Below, one piece after another: positions 1-8,013 of a DNA stretch of 64,000 nucleotides. Below the pieces are notes generated by a model. The model worked only from the letters and a program-made list of their open reading frames with translations. It was not told the origin of the DNA and did no database searches. The translations under genes and the position numbers were made by a program. How positions within the stretch are numbered: the stretch's first letter is position 1; every line of letters begins with the position of its first letter. Source of the DNA: Limimaricola cinnabarinus (GTDB lineage: Bacteria; Pseudomonadota; Alphaproteobacteria; Rhodobacterales; Rhodobacteraceae); the NCBI RefSeq assembly GCF_002723615.1, contig NZ_KZ304958.1:1-64000 (forward strand). Direction: 5' to 3'.

Positions 1-243
1 GCCGCGCTGCGCTTCATCGACTACATCCTCGAACCCGAGGTTTCGGCGGCGATCACCAACTACGTCTATTTCGCCAATCCCAACACCGCGGCGACCGAGC
101 ATGTCGATGCGGAGGTGCGCGACGATCCGGGCATCTACCCGCCCGAAGAGACCCGCGCCAATCTCTTTTCCCTCAAGCCGCATGGCGCGCGGTTCGACCG
201 GTCGCTGACCCGCGCCTGGACCGAGATCAAGACCGGGCGCTGA
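1..243 (+). CDS. Polyamine-type ABC transporter substrate-binding protein, C-terminal fragment
   Basis: The window opens inside this reading frame (frame 1), which ends at a TGA. About 80 C-terminal residues are visible, including a stretch reading FIDYILEPEVSAAITNYV, which is typical of the last helices of PotD/PotF-family periplasmic spermidine/putrescine-binding proteins. It sits directly upstream of an ATPase and two permeases in the usual potD(F)-A(G)-B(H)-C(I) order, so it is the periplasmic receptor of that importer. Substrate is inferred from family and from the downstream agmatinase-like and aminotransferase genes. The N-terminus and signal peptide lie outside the window. Confidence 0.88.
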   Translation, partial: AALRFIDYILEPEVSAAITNYVYFANPNTAATEHVDAEVRDDPGIYPPEETRANLFSLKPHGARFDRSLTRAWTEIKTGR

Positions 244-253
244 GCGCCTGCAC

Positions 254-284
254 GGCGCGGCCCCCGCATCGCCGGGGCCGCGCC
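254..284 (+). other. GC-rich stem-loop after binding-protein gene
   Basis: GGCGCGGCCCC (254-264) is perfectly complementary to GGGGCCGCGCC (274-284), giving an 11-bp stem and a 9-nt loop, 10 nt after the binding-protein stop and before the ATPase gene. There is no T-run. Such hairpins between a binding-protein gene and its transporter genes commonly stabilise the upstream mRNA or partly terminate transcription, so the receptor is made in excess. The role here is inferred. Confidence 0.6.
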
Positions 285-306
285 GATCCGACGTGGAGAT
301 CCGCCG

Positions 307-1452
307 ATGACCGAGCTTTCGACCGCCACCACCCCCGCCGTCCCGCCATGGGCCGACCCCGAGGCGCAGCCCTTCCTGCGCCTCGATGGGGTGAGCAAGA
401 GCTTCGGCGGCTTCGAGGCGGTGCGGGGCGTCACGCTCGACATCTATCGCGGCGAGCTGTTCTGCCTGCTCGGCGGCTCGGGCTGCGGCAAGTCCACGCT
501 TTTGCGCATGCTCGCGGGCTTCGAGACGCCGAGCGCGGGCCGCGTGCTGATCGACGGCGAGGATCAGGCCGGGCGCGCGCCGCATGACCGGCCCACCAAC
601 ATGATGTTCCAGTCCTACGCGCTGTTTCCGCATATGAGCGTCGAGAAGAACATCGCCTACGGGCTCAAGCGCGACGGCCTGCCGCGGGCCGAGATCGCCG
701 CCCGCGTGGCCGATATCCTCGCTCTGGTGCAGATGACGCCATTCGCCCGGCGCAAGCCCGACCAGCTTTCGGGCGGCCAGCGCCAGCGCGTCGCCCTCGC
801 CCGCGCGCTGGTCAAGCGGCCCAAGCTCCTGCTGCTCGACGAGCCTCTGGGCGCGCTCGACCGCAAGCTGCGCGAGGAGACGCAGTTCGAGCTGAAGAAG
901 ATCCAGGCCGAAGTCGGCATCACCTTCGTCGTGGTCACCCATGACCAGGAAGAGGCGATGACCCTGTCGAGCCGGATCGGGGTGATGAACGCGGGCGAGA
1001 TCGTGCAGGTCGGCACCCCGCACGAGATCTACGAGCAGCCGCATAGCCGCTTCGTCGCCAATTTCATCGGCTCGGTGAACTGCATCGAAGGCCGGGTGAC
1101 GGGCCGCGAGGGCGGGCATCTGCGGATCGCCTGCCCGGATCTGGGCGCGGAGGTCACGGTCGAGAGCGGCTTCGAGGCGGGCGCGGGCGAAAAGGTGGCG
1201 CTGGCGCTGCGCCCCGAGAAGATCGCCATGGGGCGCACGGCGCGGCCCGGCTTCGAGAACATGGTGACGGGGCGGGTCGAGGAGGTCGCCTATATGGGCA
1301 ATCTCACGATCTTCCAGCTTCGCACCGATGGCGGCGCGCGGCTGCGCGTCACCCAGTCGAACACAACCCGCACCGACGCCGATGTGCCGCGCATCGGAGA
1401 GAATGTGCAGCTGCAATGGACCGGGGCCGCGGGCTTCGTGCTGGGCGCATGA
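307..1452 (+). CDS. ABC transporter ATP-binding protein, PotA/PotG family
   Basis: 381-aa cytoplasmic ATPase that would energise polyamine (spermidine/putrescine) uptake. Visible motifs: Walker A GGSGCGKST near residue 57, signature LSGGQRQRVALARAL near 155, Walker B LLLLDEPLGALD near 177, and an H-loop in VVVTHDQEEAM. The C-terminal third (from about residue 255) is the TOBE regulatory domain typical of PotA/CysA/MalK-type ATPases. The gene overlaps the next permease by ATGA, so the two are translationally coupled. The family is certain; polyamine specificity is inferred from the operon. Confidence 0.92.
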   Translation: MTELSTATTPAVPPWADPEAQPFLRLDGVSKSFGGFEAVRGVTLDIYRGELFCLLGGSGCGKSTLLRMLAGFETPSAGRVLIDGEDQAGRAPHDRPTNMMFQSYALFPHMSVEKNIAYGLKRDGLPRAEIAARVADILALVQMTPFARRKPDQLSGGQRQRVALARALVKRPKLLLLDEPLGALDRKLREETQFELKKIQAEVGITFVVVTHDQEEAMTLSSRIGVMNAGEIVQVGTPHEIYEQPHSRFVANFIGSVNCIEGRVTGREGGHLRIACPDLGAEVTVESGFEAGAGEKVALALRPEKIAMGRTARPGFENMVTGRVEEVAYMGNLTIFQLRTDGGARLRVTQSNTTRTDADVPRIGENVQLQWTGAAGFVLGA

Positions 1453-2354
1453 GCGCGCGGGGCCTTGCGGGGCTGCGCCGCGCATGGTCGGGCCGGGCGC
1501 TGGTCGTCGCGGTGCCGCTGCTGTGGCTGGGGCTGTTCTTCGCCCTGCCCTTCCTCGTCGTGGCCAAGATCTCGCTGTCGGAGCTGGCGATCGCCATGCC
1601 GCCCTACCTGCCCTTGGCCGAATGGGCCGATGGCGCGCTCAGCATCGTGCTGAACTTCGGCAACTACCTGTTTCTGCTCTCCGACGGGCTCTATGTCGCG
1701 GCCTATCTGGAATCGCTCAAGATCGCCGCGATCTCGACGCTCTTCACCCTGCTGATCGGCTACCCGATGGCCTATGTCATCGCCATGGCCCGCCCCGACC
1801 GGCGCAACCTTCTGCTGATGCTGGTGGTGCTGCCCTTCTGGACCTCGTTCCTCTTGCGCGTCTATGCGTGGATCGGTTTTCTGAAATCGAACGGCATCAT
1901 CAACAACGCGCTGATGGCGCTGGGGCTGACTGATGCGCCGCTGCAGCTCATCCAGACCGATATCGCGGTCTATATCGGCATCACCTATACCTACCTGCCC
2001 TTCATGATCCTGCCGCTCTACGCCAACCTGTCGCGGCTCGATCGCAGCCATCTGGAGGCGGCGGCCGATCTGGGCGCGCGGCCGCTCACCACATTCCTCA
2101 CCGTCACCTTGCCGCAATCGGCGGGGGGCATCGTCGCGGGCTGCATGCTGGTCTTCATCCCGGCGGTGGGCGAATTCGTGATCCCGGCGCTCTTGGGCGG
2201 GCCCGACACGCTGATGATCGGCCGGGTGCTGTGGGACGAGTTCTTCTCCAACCGCGACTGGCCCGTCGCCTCGGCGGTGGCGGTGGTGATGCTTCTGGTG
2301 CTGATCGGGCCGATCCTGCTCTTGCGGCGCGCACAGGCGCGCGAGGAAAGCTGA
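1449..2354 (+). CDS. ABC transporter permease, PotB/PotH family
   Basis: 301-aa inner-membrane permease. The start at 1449 is chosen because its ATG overlaps the ATPase stop (ATGA) and leads straight into a basic N-terminus and first membrane helix; an ATG 33 nt upstream in the same frame would extend it into the ATPase gene. About six hydrophobic segments are visible. The EAA-type loop that contacts the ATPase appears as LEAAADLGARPLTTFLTVTLP. It forms the channel together with the next gene product. Substrate (polyamine) is inferred from family and context. Confidence 0.9.
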   Translation: MSARGLAGLRRAWSGRALVVAVPLLWLGLFFALPFLVVAKISLSELAIAMPPYLPLAEWADGALSIVLNFGNYLFLLSDGLYVAAYLESLKIAAISTLFTLLIGYPMAYVIAMARPDRRNLLLMLVVLPFWTSFLLRVYAWIGFLKSNGIINNALMALGLTDAPLQLIQTDIAVYIGITYTYLPFMILPLYANLSRLDRSHLEAAADLGARPLTTFLTVTLPQSAGGIVAGCMLVFIPAVGEFVIPALLGGPDTLMIGRVLWDEFFSNRDWPVASAVAVVMLLVLIGPILLLRRAQAREES

Positions 2355-3163
2355 TGCGACAGAAATTCCCCGTCATGACCGTGATCGCGGTGCTGGGCTT
2401 CGTTTTTCTCTACGCGCCGATCCTGTCGCTGATCGTGTTCAGCTTCAACGAAAGCCGCCTCGTCACCGTCTGGAGCGGCTTTTCGCTGAAATGGTATGCC
2501 GAGCTGTTCCGCGACACGCAGATCCTGGAGGCGGCCTGGCTCAGCCTCAAGATCGCCGTGGCGAGCGCCTCCCTGGCGCTGGTGATCGGCACGCTCGCGG
2601 CCTTCGCGCTGGTGCGCTTCGGACGGTTTCGCGGGCGCATGGCGCTTGGCGTCATGGTCTCGGCCCCCCTGGTGATGCCCGAGGTGATCGTCGGGCTGTC
2701 GCTCCTTTTGCTGTTCGTCTCGATGGAGGGGCTGATCGGCTGGCCCGGCGGGCGCGGGCTTTTGACCATCACCATCGCCCATGCCACCTTCGGCGCGGCC
2801 TTCGTCGCGGTGGTGATCCAGTCGCGGCTGGTGTCGATGGAGATGGATCTCGAGGAGGCCGCGCTCGATCTGGGCGCGCGGCCCCTGCGGGTCTTCTTCG
2901 ACGTGACGCTGCCGGTGATCGCCCCGGCGCTGGTCTCGGGCTGGCTTCTGGCCTTCACGCTCAGCCTCGACGATCTGGTGATCGCGAGCTTCGTCTCCGG
3001 CCCCGGCGCCTCGACATTGCCGATGGTGATCTTTTCCAAGGTCCGGCTCGGCGTCAGCCCGGACGTCAACGCGCTGGCCACGCTGATCATCGTCATCGTT
3101 TCACTCGCCGTGACCGTCGCGGCGCTGCACATCACGAGGAGCAACAGACATGCGGCAAGGTGA
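2354..3163 (+). CDS. ABC transporter permease, PotC/PotI family
   Basis: 269-aa second permease of the polyamine-type importer. Its ATG shares one base with the stop of the previous permease (TGATG), indicating translational coupling. It starts with a membrane helix after MRQKFPVMTV, has about six membrane segments and carries the EAA loop EEAALDLGARPLRVFFDVTLP. Its end overlaps the agmatinase-like gene by 14 nt, placing uptake and catabolism in one transcript. The family is clear from sequence; substrate is inferred. Confidence 0.9.
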   Translation: MRQKFPVMTVIAVLGFVFLYAPILSLIVFSFNESRLVTVWSGFSLKWYAELFRDTQILEAAWLSLKIAVASASLALVIGTLAAFALVRFGRFRGRMALGVMVSAPLVMPEVIVGLSLLLLFVSMEGLIGWPGGRGLLTITIAHATFGAAFVAVVIQSRLVSMEMDLEEAALDLGARPLRVFFDVTLPVIAPALVSGWLLAFTLSLDDLVIASFVSGPGASTLPMVIFSKVRLGVSPDVNALATLIIVIVSLAVTVAALHITRSNRHAAR

Positions 3164-4115
3164 TCAGGCCTTCCGGCGCGACGACACGATGGGCCGCTGG
3201 CCCGAGATGACCTATGGCGGCGCGCTGAGCTTTTTGCGCCGCCGCTACAGCCGCGACCTCGCGGGCGTCGATGTCGTCGTCTCTGGCGTGCCCTTCGATG
3301 CGAGCGTCACCAACCGCCCCGGCTGCCGCTTCGGCCCGGCGGCGATCCGCGCCGCCTCGACCCAGCTCGCCGAGCTCAAGGCCTTTCCCTTCGGCTTCGA
3401 CCCGTTCGAAACATTGGCCGTCACCGATTGGGGCGATTGCATGATCGACCCGCACCACCCCGAAACCGTCGCCCCGGCGATCGAGGCCCATGCCGAGGCG
3501 ATCCTCGCCTCGGGCGCGCGGATGCTCACGCTGGGCGGCGATCATTCGATCTCCTACCCGCTCCTGAAGGCCCATGCGAAGGTTCACGGTCCCGTCGCGC
3601 TGCTGCAATTCGACGCGCATTGCGACACATGGGAGGATGACGGCACGCGCATGGATCACGGCACCATGTTCGCCCGCGCCGCCGCCGAAGGCGTGATCGA
3701 CGTGGCCCGCTCGACCCAAGTCGGCCTGCGGACCTTCAACGACCACGACCACGGCTTCGAGATCCTCACGGCACCCTGGCTGCACCGCAACGGCATCGAC
3801 GCCGCGCTTGAGGTGGTGCGCGCGCGGGCGGGCGACGCGCCGGTCTATCTCAGCTTCGACATCGACGGGCTCGATCCGGCCTTCGCGCCGGGCACGGGCA
3901 CGCCGGTGGCGGGCGGGCTGGCCTCGTGGCAGGCGCTGGAATTCGTGCGGGGGCTGAAGGGGCTGAACCTCGTCGGCATGGATCTGGTGGAGGTCTCGCC
4001 GCCCTATGACCATGCCGAGATCACCGCCATCGCCGCGGCCACCGTGGCGCATGACTGGCTGTGCCTTCTGGCGCAGGCCAAGGGGGCCGAGCCCCGCGCC
4101 GTGGGCCGGCTCTAG
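3150..4115 (+). CDS. speB: Agmatinase-family ureohydrolase
   Basis: 321-aa Mn-dependent ureohydrolase of the arginase/agmatinase family, predicted cytoplasmic. The binuclear metal site is intact: GGDHS, DAHCDTW and SFDIDGLDPAFAPGTGTP. The family cleaves a guanidino group to urea; the product would be putrescine if the substrate is agmatine. It overlaps the permease upstream and lies 90 nt before a class III aminotransferase, consistent with agmatine/putrescine catabolism. Guanidinobutyrase or another guanidino hydrolase activity is a real alternative, because this family is frequently mis-assigned. A stem-loop (4119-4145: 9-bp CGCGCGCCC/GGGCGCGCG) follows the stop. Confidence 0.85.
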   Translation: MRQGDQAFRRDDTMGRWPEMTYGGALSFLRRRYSRDLAGVDVVVSGVPFDASVTNRPGCRFGPAAIRAASTQLAELKAFPFGFDPFETLAVTDWGDCMIDPHHPETVAPAIEAHAEAILASGARMLTLGGDHSISYPLLKAHAKVHGPVALLQFDAHCDTWEDDGTRMDHGTMFARAAAEGVIDVARSTQVGLRTFNDHDHGFEILTAPWLHRNGIDAALEVVRARAGDAPVYLSFDIDGLDPAFAPGTGTPVAGGLASWQALEFVRGLKGLNLVGMDLVEVSPPYDHAEITAIAAATVAHDWLCLLAQAKGAEPRAVGRL

Positions 4116-4205
4116 CCCCGCGCGCCCTCTCGACAGGGGCGCGCGCCTGCGCGAGGCTCGGCCCCGACCCCCGCCCTTTACCTTACCCTTCAAACGGAGT
4201 CCGCG

Positions 4206-5588
4206 ATGACCAAGCTTTCGAACTCGCTCGCGCAGGCCGATATCTCCACGGCGCTGCACCCCTATACCAACGCCCGCCGCCACGAGGAGAAGGGTCCGCT
4301 GGTGATCGAGCGGGGCGAGGGCGTGCATGTCTTCGACACCACCGGCAAGCGCTACATCGAGGGGCTCGCCGGGCTCTGGTCTGTCGGCGTCGGTTTTTCC
4401 GAGCCGCGGCTGGTCGAGGCGGCGCACAGGCAGATGCAGGCGCTGCCCTACTACCACAGCTTCGCGCACAAGGCGCATGAGCCTTCGATCCGCCTTGCGG
4501 AAAAGCTGATTGAGATGACGCCTCAAGGACTTGACCGGGTGTTCTTCACCTCCTCGGGCTCGGAGGCCAACGACACCGTCGTGAAGTTGGTGTGGTACAT
4601 GAACAATGCGCTGGGACGCCCTGAAAAGAAAAAGTTTTTGGCGCGAACCAAGGGCTATCACGGCATCACCGTCGCCTCCGGCTCGCTCACCGGTCTGCCC
4701 TACAACCACATGGATTTCGACCTGCCCGTGATCCCGGTGTCGCACCTGACCTGTCCGCATCACTACCGCTTCGGCCATGAGGGCGAGAGCGAGGCGGAGT
4801 TCACCGCGCGGCTTCTGGCCGAGGCCGAGGAGGTGATCGAGCGCGAAGGCCCCGAGACCATCGCCGCCTTCATCGGCGAGCCGCTGATGGCGGCGGGCGG
4901 TGTCATGCCGCCGCCCGAAGGCTACTGGAAGGGGATCGAGGCGCTGTGCCGCAAGCACGACATCCTGCTCGTCTCCGACGAGGTGATCTGCGGCTTCGGT
5001 CGGCTCGGCTCCTCCTTCGGCTGCGTGCATTACGGCTTCAGCCCCGACATCATGGTGACCTCCAAGCAGCTCACCTCCTCCTACATGCCGCTCGCCGCGA
5101 TCGTCTTTTCGGAAAAGGTCTATGACGCCATCGCCGACAACACCGCGCGGATCGGCACCTTCGGCCATGGCTTCACCGCCTCGGGCCACCCGGTGGCGAC
5201 CGCCGTGGGGCTGGAGAACCTCAGGATCATCGAGGAGCGCGACCTGATCGGCAACGCGGCCCGGATGGGCGCGCGGATGCAGGAGGGGCTGCGCCGGCTC
5301 GGCGATCACCCGCTGGTGGGCGAGGTGCGCGGCGCGGGGCTGATCGCGGGGCTGGAGCTGGTCGCCGACAAGGCGACGAAGCGGCCCTTCGACCCCGTCG
5401 GCAAGGCCGGGCTCATGGCCTTCGAGATCGGCCATGAGGAGGGGCTGATCATCCGCAATGTCGGCGACACGCTGGCGCTCTGCCCGCCGATGATCGTCAC
5501 CGAAGACGACATCGACGAGATCGTGGGCAAGATGGGCCGCATCCTCGAGCGGACCGCCGATTGGGTCGCGCAGGAAGGGCTGGCCTGA
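4206..5588 (+). CDS. Class III PLP aminotransferase (putrescine/omega-amino acid-pyruvate type)
   Basis: 460-aa fold-type I, class III aminotransferase. Visible features: SSGSEANDTVVKL (cofactor phosphate loop), YHGITVASGSLTG, the aspartate in LLVSDEVICGFGR that holds the PLP nitrogen, and the PLP lysine in VTSKQLTSSYMP. It resembles SpuC/omega-aminotransferases that move the amino group of putrescine or another terminal amine to pyruvate. Its position behind the polyamine importer and ureohydrolase supports conversion of putrescine to 4-aminobutanal. Beta-alanine or taurine transaminase activity cannot be excluded. Confidence 0.87.
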   Translation: MTKLSNSLAQADISTALHPYTNARRHEEKGPLVIERGEGVHVFDTTGKRYIEGLAGLWSVGVGFSEPRLVEAAHRQMQALPYYHSFAHKAHEPSIRLAEKLIEMTPQGLDRVFFTSSGSEANDTVVKLVWYMNNALGRPEKKKFLARTKGYHGITVASGSLTGLPYNHMDFDLPVIPVSHLTCPHHYRFGHEGESEAEFTARLLAEAEEVIEREGPETIAAFIGEPLMAAGGVMPPPEGYWKGIEALCRKHDILLVSDEVICGFGRLGSSFGCVHYGFSPDIMVTSKQLTSSYMPLAAIVFSEKVYDAIADNTARIGTFGHGFTASGHPVATAVGLENLRIIEERDLIGNAARMGARMQEGLRRLGDHPLVGEVRGAGLIAGLELVADKATKRPFDPVGKAGLMAFEIGHEEGLIIRNVGDTLALCPPMIVTEDDIDEIVGKMGRILERTADWVAQEGLA

Positions 5589-5672
5589 CCGCGCGATCAT
5601 GAGCGGGGATGGGTGATGCGGTGGCGCGCCACCGGGATCGCCCATCCTCGCGTTGTCATGAAAGCTGGCCTC

Positions 5673-6170
5673 TCAGCTATAGGCGCCCGCCGAATAGGTC
5701 AGCTCGTAGCTGTGGCTGTAGAGCTCGAACACGATGCCGAAGGGGTCCTCGACATAGACCATGCGGTAGGGCTTGTCGTCGGGGAAATACTCGCGCACCG
5801 GCATGCGCTGCTTGCCACCGGCGGCGACGATGCGGGCCAGCAGGCCTTCGAGACCGGGGTCCTGGATCGCGAAGTGGAAGGTGCCGTGGCGGCGGAAGCC
5901 GAGATTGTCCTCGGGCGCTTCGTTGCCCTCGAACTCGAACAGCTCGAAGCCGATCCGGTCGGCCGTCGCCAGATGCGCGATGCGCAGGCTGCCCCAGCCG
6001 GGGCCGAAGACATCGGTGCACATCTGGCCGATATCGCTGTCATCCTCGACGATCCCGGTGGGCTGCATGATGGTGTAGAAGCCGAGAACCTCGGTGTAGA
6101 AGCTCACGGCCGCGTCGATATCGGGCACCGACAGGCCGATATGCGAAAAGCTGCGGGGGGTCGGGCGCAT
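5673..6170 (-). CDS. VOC (glyoxalase/bleomycin-resistance fold) protein
   Basis: 165-aa single VOC-domain protein. The start at 6170 is preferred over an upstream ATG at 6224 because an AGGAG lies 7 nt before it and the protein then begins with the first beta-strand (FSHIGLSVPDIDAAVSFYTE). The ending (VYVEDPFGIVFELYSHSYE) carries the family's metal-ligand glutamate. Such proteins are dioxygenases, lyases or isomerases; the substrate cannot be read from sequence. It is divergent from a LysR gene, a common regulator-target pair. Confidence 0.8.
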   Translation of the reverse strand: MRPTPRSFSHIGLSVPDIDAAVSFYTEVLGFYTIMQPTGIVEDDSDIGQMCTDVFGPGWGSLRIAHLATADRIGFELFEFEGNEAPEDNLGFRRHGTFHFAIQDPGLEGLLARIVAAGGKQRMPVREYFPDDKPYRMVYVEDPFGIVFELYSHSYELTYSAGAYS

Positions 6171-6271
6171 GGGACACTCCTGTGTTGCAATGTGAGGCCG
6201 GTTCTGGACCGGACACGCCCTCATGTGAAATTATCATTTCGATGCGAAATCATAACGCTTTGTGATGCACG
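6171..6271. promoter_or_regulatory. Divergent VOC/LysR promoter region with GAAAT palindrome
   Basis: This 101-nt intergenic stretch is clearly AT-richer than its surroundings. It holds a 14-nt interrupted palindrome GAAAT-TATC-ATTTC at 6227-6240 and a further GAAAT at 6246-6250. Interrupted dyads of this kind between a LysR gene and a divergent target are typical LysR operators. Assignment as the binding site is inference. Confidence 0.45.
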
Positions 6272-7168
6272 ATGCTGAACGCCCAATGGCTGGAAACCTT
6301 CACGGTGCTGAGCGAGACCGGCCACTTCACCCGCGCCGCCGACCGGCTCGGCATGACGCAGCCCGGCGTGTCGCAGCACCTGCGCAAGCTCGAGGCGCAG
6401 CTCGGCCAACCGCTGATCTCGCGTCACGGCAAGGGCTTCGAGCTGACCTCCGCCGGAGAGGCGGTCGCGGCCATGGGGCTGGCGCGCCGGGCCGAGGAGC
6501 GCGCCCTGCGCGAGGGGCTGCGCGCCGATGACCCGGAGGCGGGCGAGGTGGTCGTCGCCTGCTCGGGCAGCTTCGCGCTGCTGCTGCATCCCGTGCTTCT
6601 GGCGCGGATGCGGGGCGCGCCGCGGCTCGTCCTGCGGCTGATCGCGACGCCGCAGGAGGACATTCCCGCCGGCCTGCTCGAAGGGCGCTTCGACTTGGGC
6701 GTGCTCGGCCATGCGCCCACCCATCCCCGGCTCGACGCGCAGCGCATCGGGCGCGAGGAGCTGTGCCTCGTCCTGCCGGCGGAGGCACCCGACGCGCCGC
6801 TGCGGCTGGAAGATCTCGACGCGCGCGGCTTCATCGGCCATCCCGACGGTTTCGGCCATGCCGACGAGCTTCTGGCCGCGAATTTCCCCGAGGAGTTCGC
6901 CGGGGCCGACCGGCTGCGCCTGCGCGCCTTCGTCAACCAGATCGGCCAGATCTGCGCGCCGGTGGCCGAGGGCATCGGCTATACGCTGCTGCCGCGCAGC
7001 GGGGTCGATGCCTTTCCGGCCCGGGAGAAGCTGCGCGTCGCCCCCCTGCCCCGGCGGTGCCATCACGAGCTGTGGCTGGCCGGGCGGCGCGGGCGCGAGA
7101 TGCCGGCGCGTTTCGCAAGCGTCGCGCAGGACATCCGCGCCGTCGCCGCCCGCCTCGACGCCGATTGA
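6272..7168 (+). CDS. LysR-family transcriptional regulator
   Basis: 298-aa regulator. The N-terminal winged helix-turn-helix (about residues 4-62, with FTRAADRLGMTQPGVSQHLR) is characteristic of LysR proteins; the rest is the periplasmic-binding-like effector domain. It is divergent from the VOC gene across a palindrome-bearing intergenic region, so the VOC gene is the likeliest direct target; the SDR gene downstream may also respond. The effector is unknown. Confidence 0.9.
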   Translation: MLNAQWLETFTVLSETGHFTRAADRLGMTQPGVSQHLRKLEAQLGQPLISRHGKGFELTSAGEAVAAMGLARRAEERALREGLRADDPEAGEVVVACSGSFALLLHPVLLARMRGAPRLVLRLIATPQEDIPAGLLEGRFDLGVLGHAPTHPRLDAQRIGREELCLVLPAEAPDAPLRLEDLDARGFIGHPDGFGHADELLAANFPEEFAGADRLRLRAFVNQIGQICAPVAEGIGYTLLPRSGVDAFPAREKLRVAPLPRRCHHELWLAGRRGREMPARFASVAQDIRAVAARLDAD

Positions 7169-7239
7169 ATGTTTCGCGGTGCAGCCGCGCCGAATCCCGC
7201 GTAGCAGGGGCCGCAACGCAGACAGAGGTGAGGAACGGC

Positions 7240-8013
7240 ATGACCAAGGGCAGCAGAACGGCGATCGTGACGGGCGGGCTTTCGGGGATGGGGCTGGCCA
7301 TCGCGCGGCGGCTGATCCGCGACGGGGTGGATGTGAGCATCGGCGCGCGCCGGGGCGGCGATGCGGGGGCCGTGCGCGAGATTCTCGGGCCCGATGGGAT
7401 CGGCGCGCATGTCGCGGCGCTGGACGTGCGCTCCAGCGAAAGCGTCGAGGGCTTCGTCGCCGAGGTGGTCGCGCGGCGCGGCGGCGTCGACATTCTCGTC
7501 AACGCCGCCGGGGTCTATTCCGAAGCGCCGGTCATCGGCCATCCCGACGATGTCTGGGACGGGCAGATCGACACCAACCTGTCGGGCACCTTCCGCATGA
7601 TCCGCGCGGTGATGCCGCACATGAAATCCGCCGGTTTCGGGCGGATCGTCAACATGGCCTCGGTCGCGGCGCATCAGGGGCTGGCCGACAACGCGGCCTA
7701 TTGCGCCTCGAAGGCCGGGCTTCTGGGGCTGGGCCGCTGCGTCAGCCTCGAAGGGGCCGCGAATGGCATCACCTGCGTCTCGATCAGCCCGACATGGGTC
7801 GAGACCGAGATGCTGAAATCCTTCATCGACGCCGACATCGCGGCCAGCGGCAAACCGCGCGAGGAGGTCCGCGCCGATTACGCCGCCTCGAACCCGCAAA
7901 ATCAGCTGGTCCAGCCCGAGGAGATCGCCGAGCTGGCCGCCTTTCTGGTGAGCGAGGCCGGGCGGGCGATCACCATGGAGGACATTCAGGTCAACGCCGG
8001 CTCGCTCTGGTAG
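7240..8013 (+). CDS. Short-chain dehydrogenase/reductase (SDR)
   Basis: 257-aa classical SDR, cytoplasmic NAD(P)-dependent oxidoreductase. The cofactor motif TGGLSGMGLAIA is at the N-terminus, NAAG-type motif at NAAGVYSEA, catalytic serine in VNMASVAAHQ and the Tyr-Lys pair in YCASKAG. Overall it resembles 3-hydroxybutyrate dehydrogenase or 3-oxoacyl reductase types, but the substrate is not determinable. The ATG at 7240 follows GAGGTGAGGAACGGC. Its 3' end overlaps by 28 nt, convergently, the end of the A-T-R gene. Confidence 0.88.
   Translation: MTKGSRTAIVTGGLSGMGLAIARRLIRDGVDVSIGARRGGDAGAVREILGPDGIGAHVAALDVRSSESVEGFVAEVVARRGGVDILVNAAGVYSEAPVIGHPDDVWDGQIDTNLSGTFRMIRAVMPHMKSAGFGRIVNMASVAAHQGLADNAAYCASKAGLLGLGRCVSLEGAANGITCVSISPTWVETEMLKSFIDADIAASGKPREEVRADYAASNPQNQLVQPEEIAELAAFLVSEAGRAITMEDIQVNAGSLW

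Noticed and set aside
3132-5645. Very long minus-strand open frame opposite the agmatinase and aminotransferase genes
   Set aside because: It is antisense to two well-supported enzymes, has low-complexity Arg/His/Gly-rich translation and no motif; long shadow frames are expected at this GC content.
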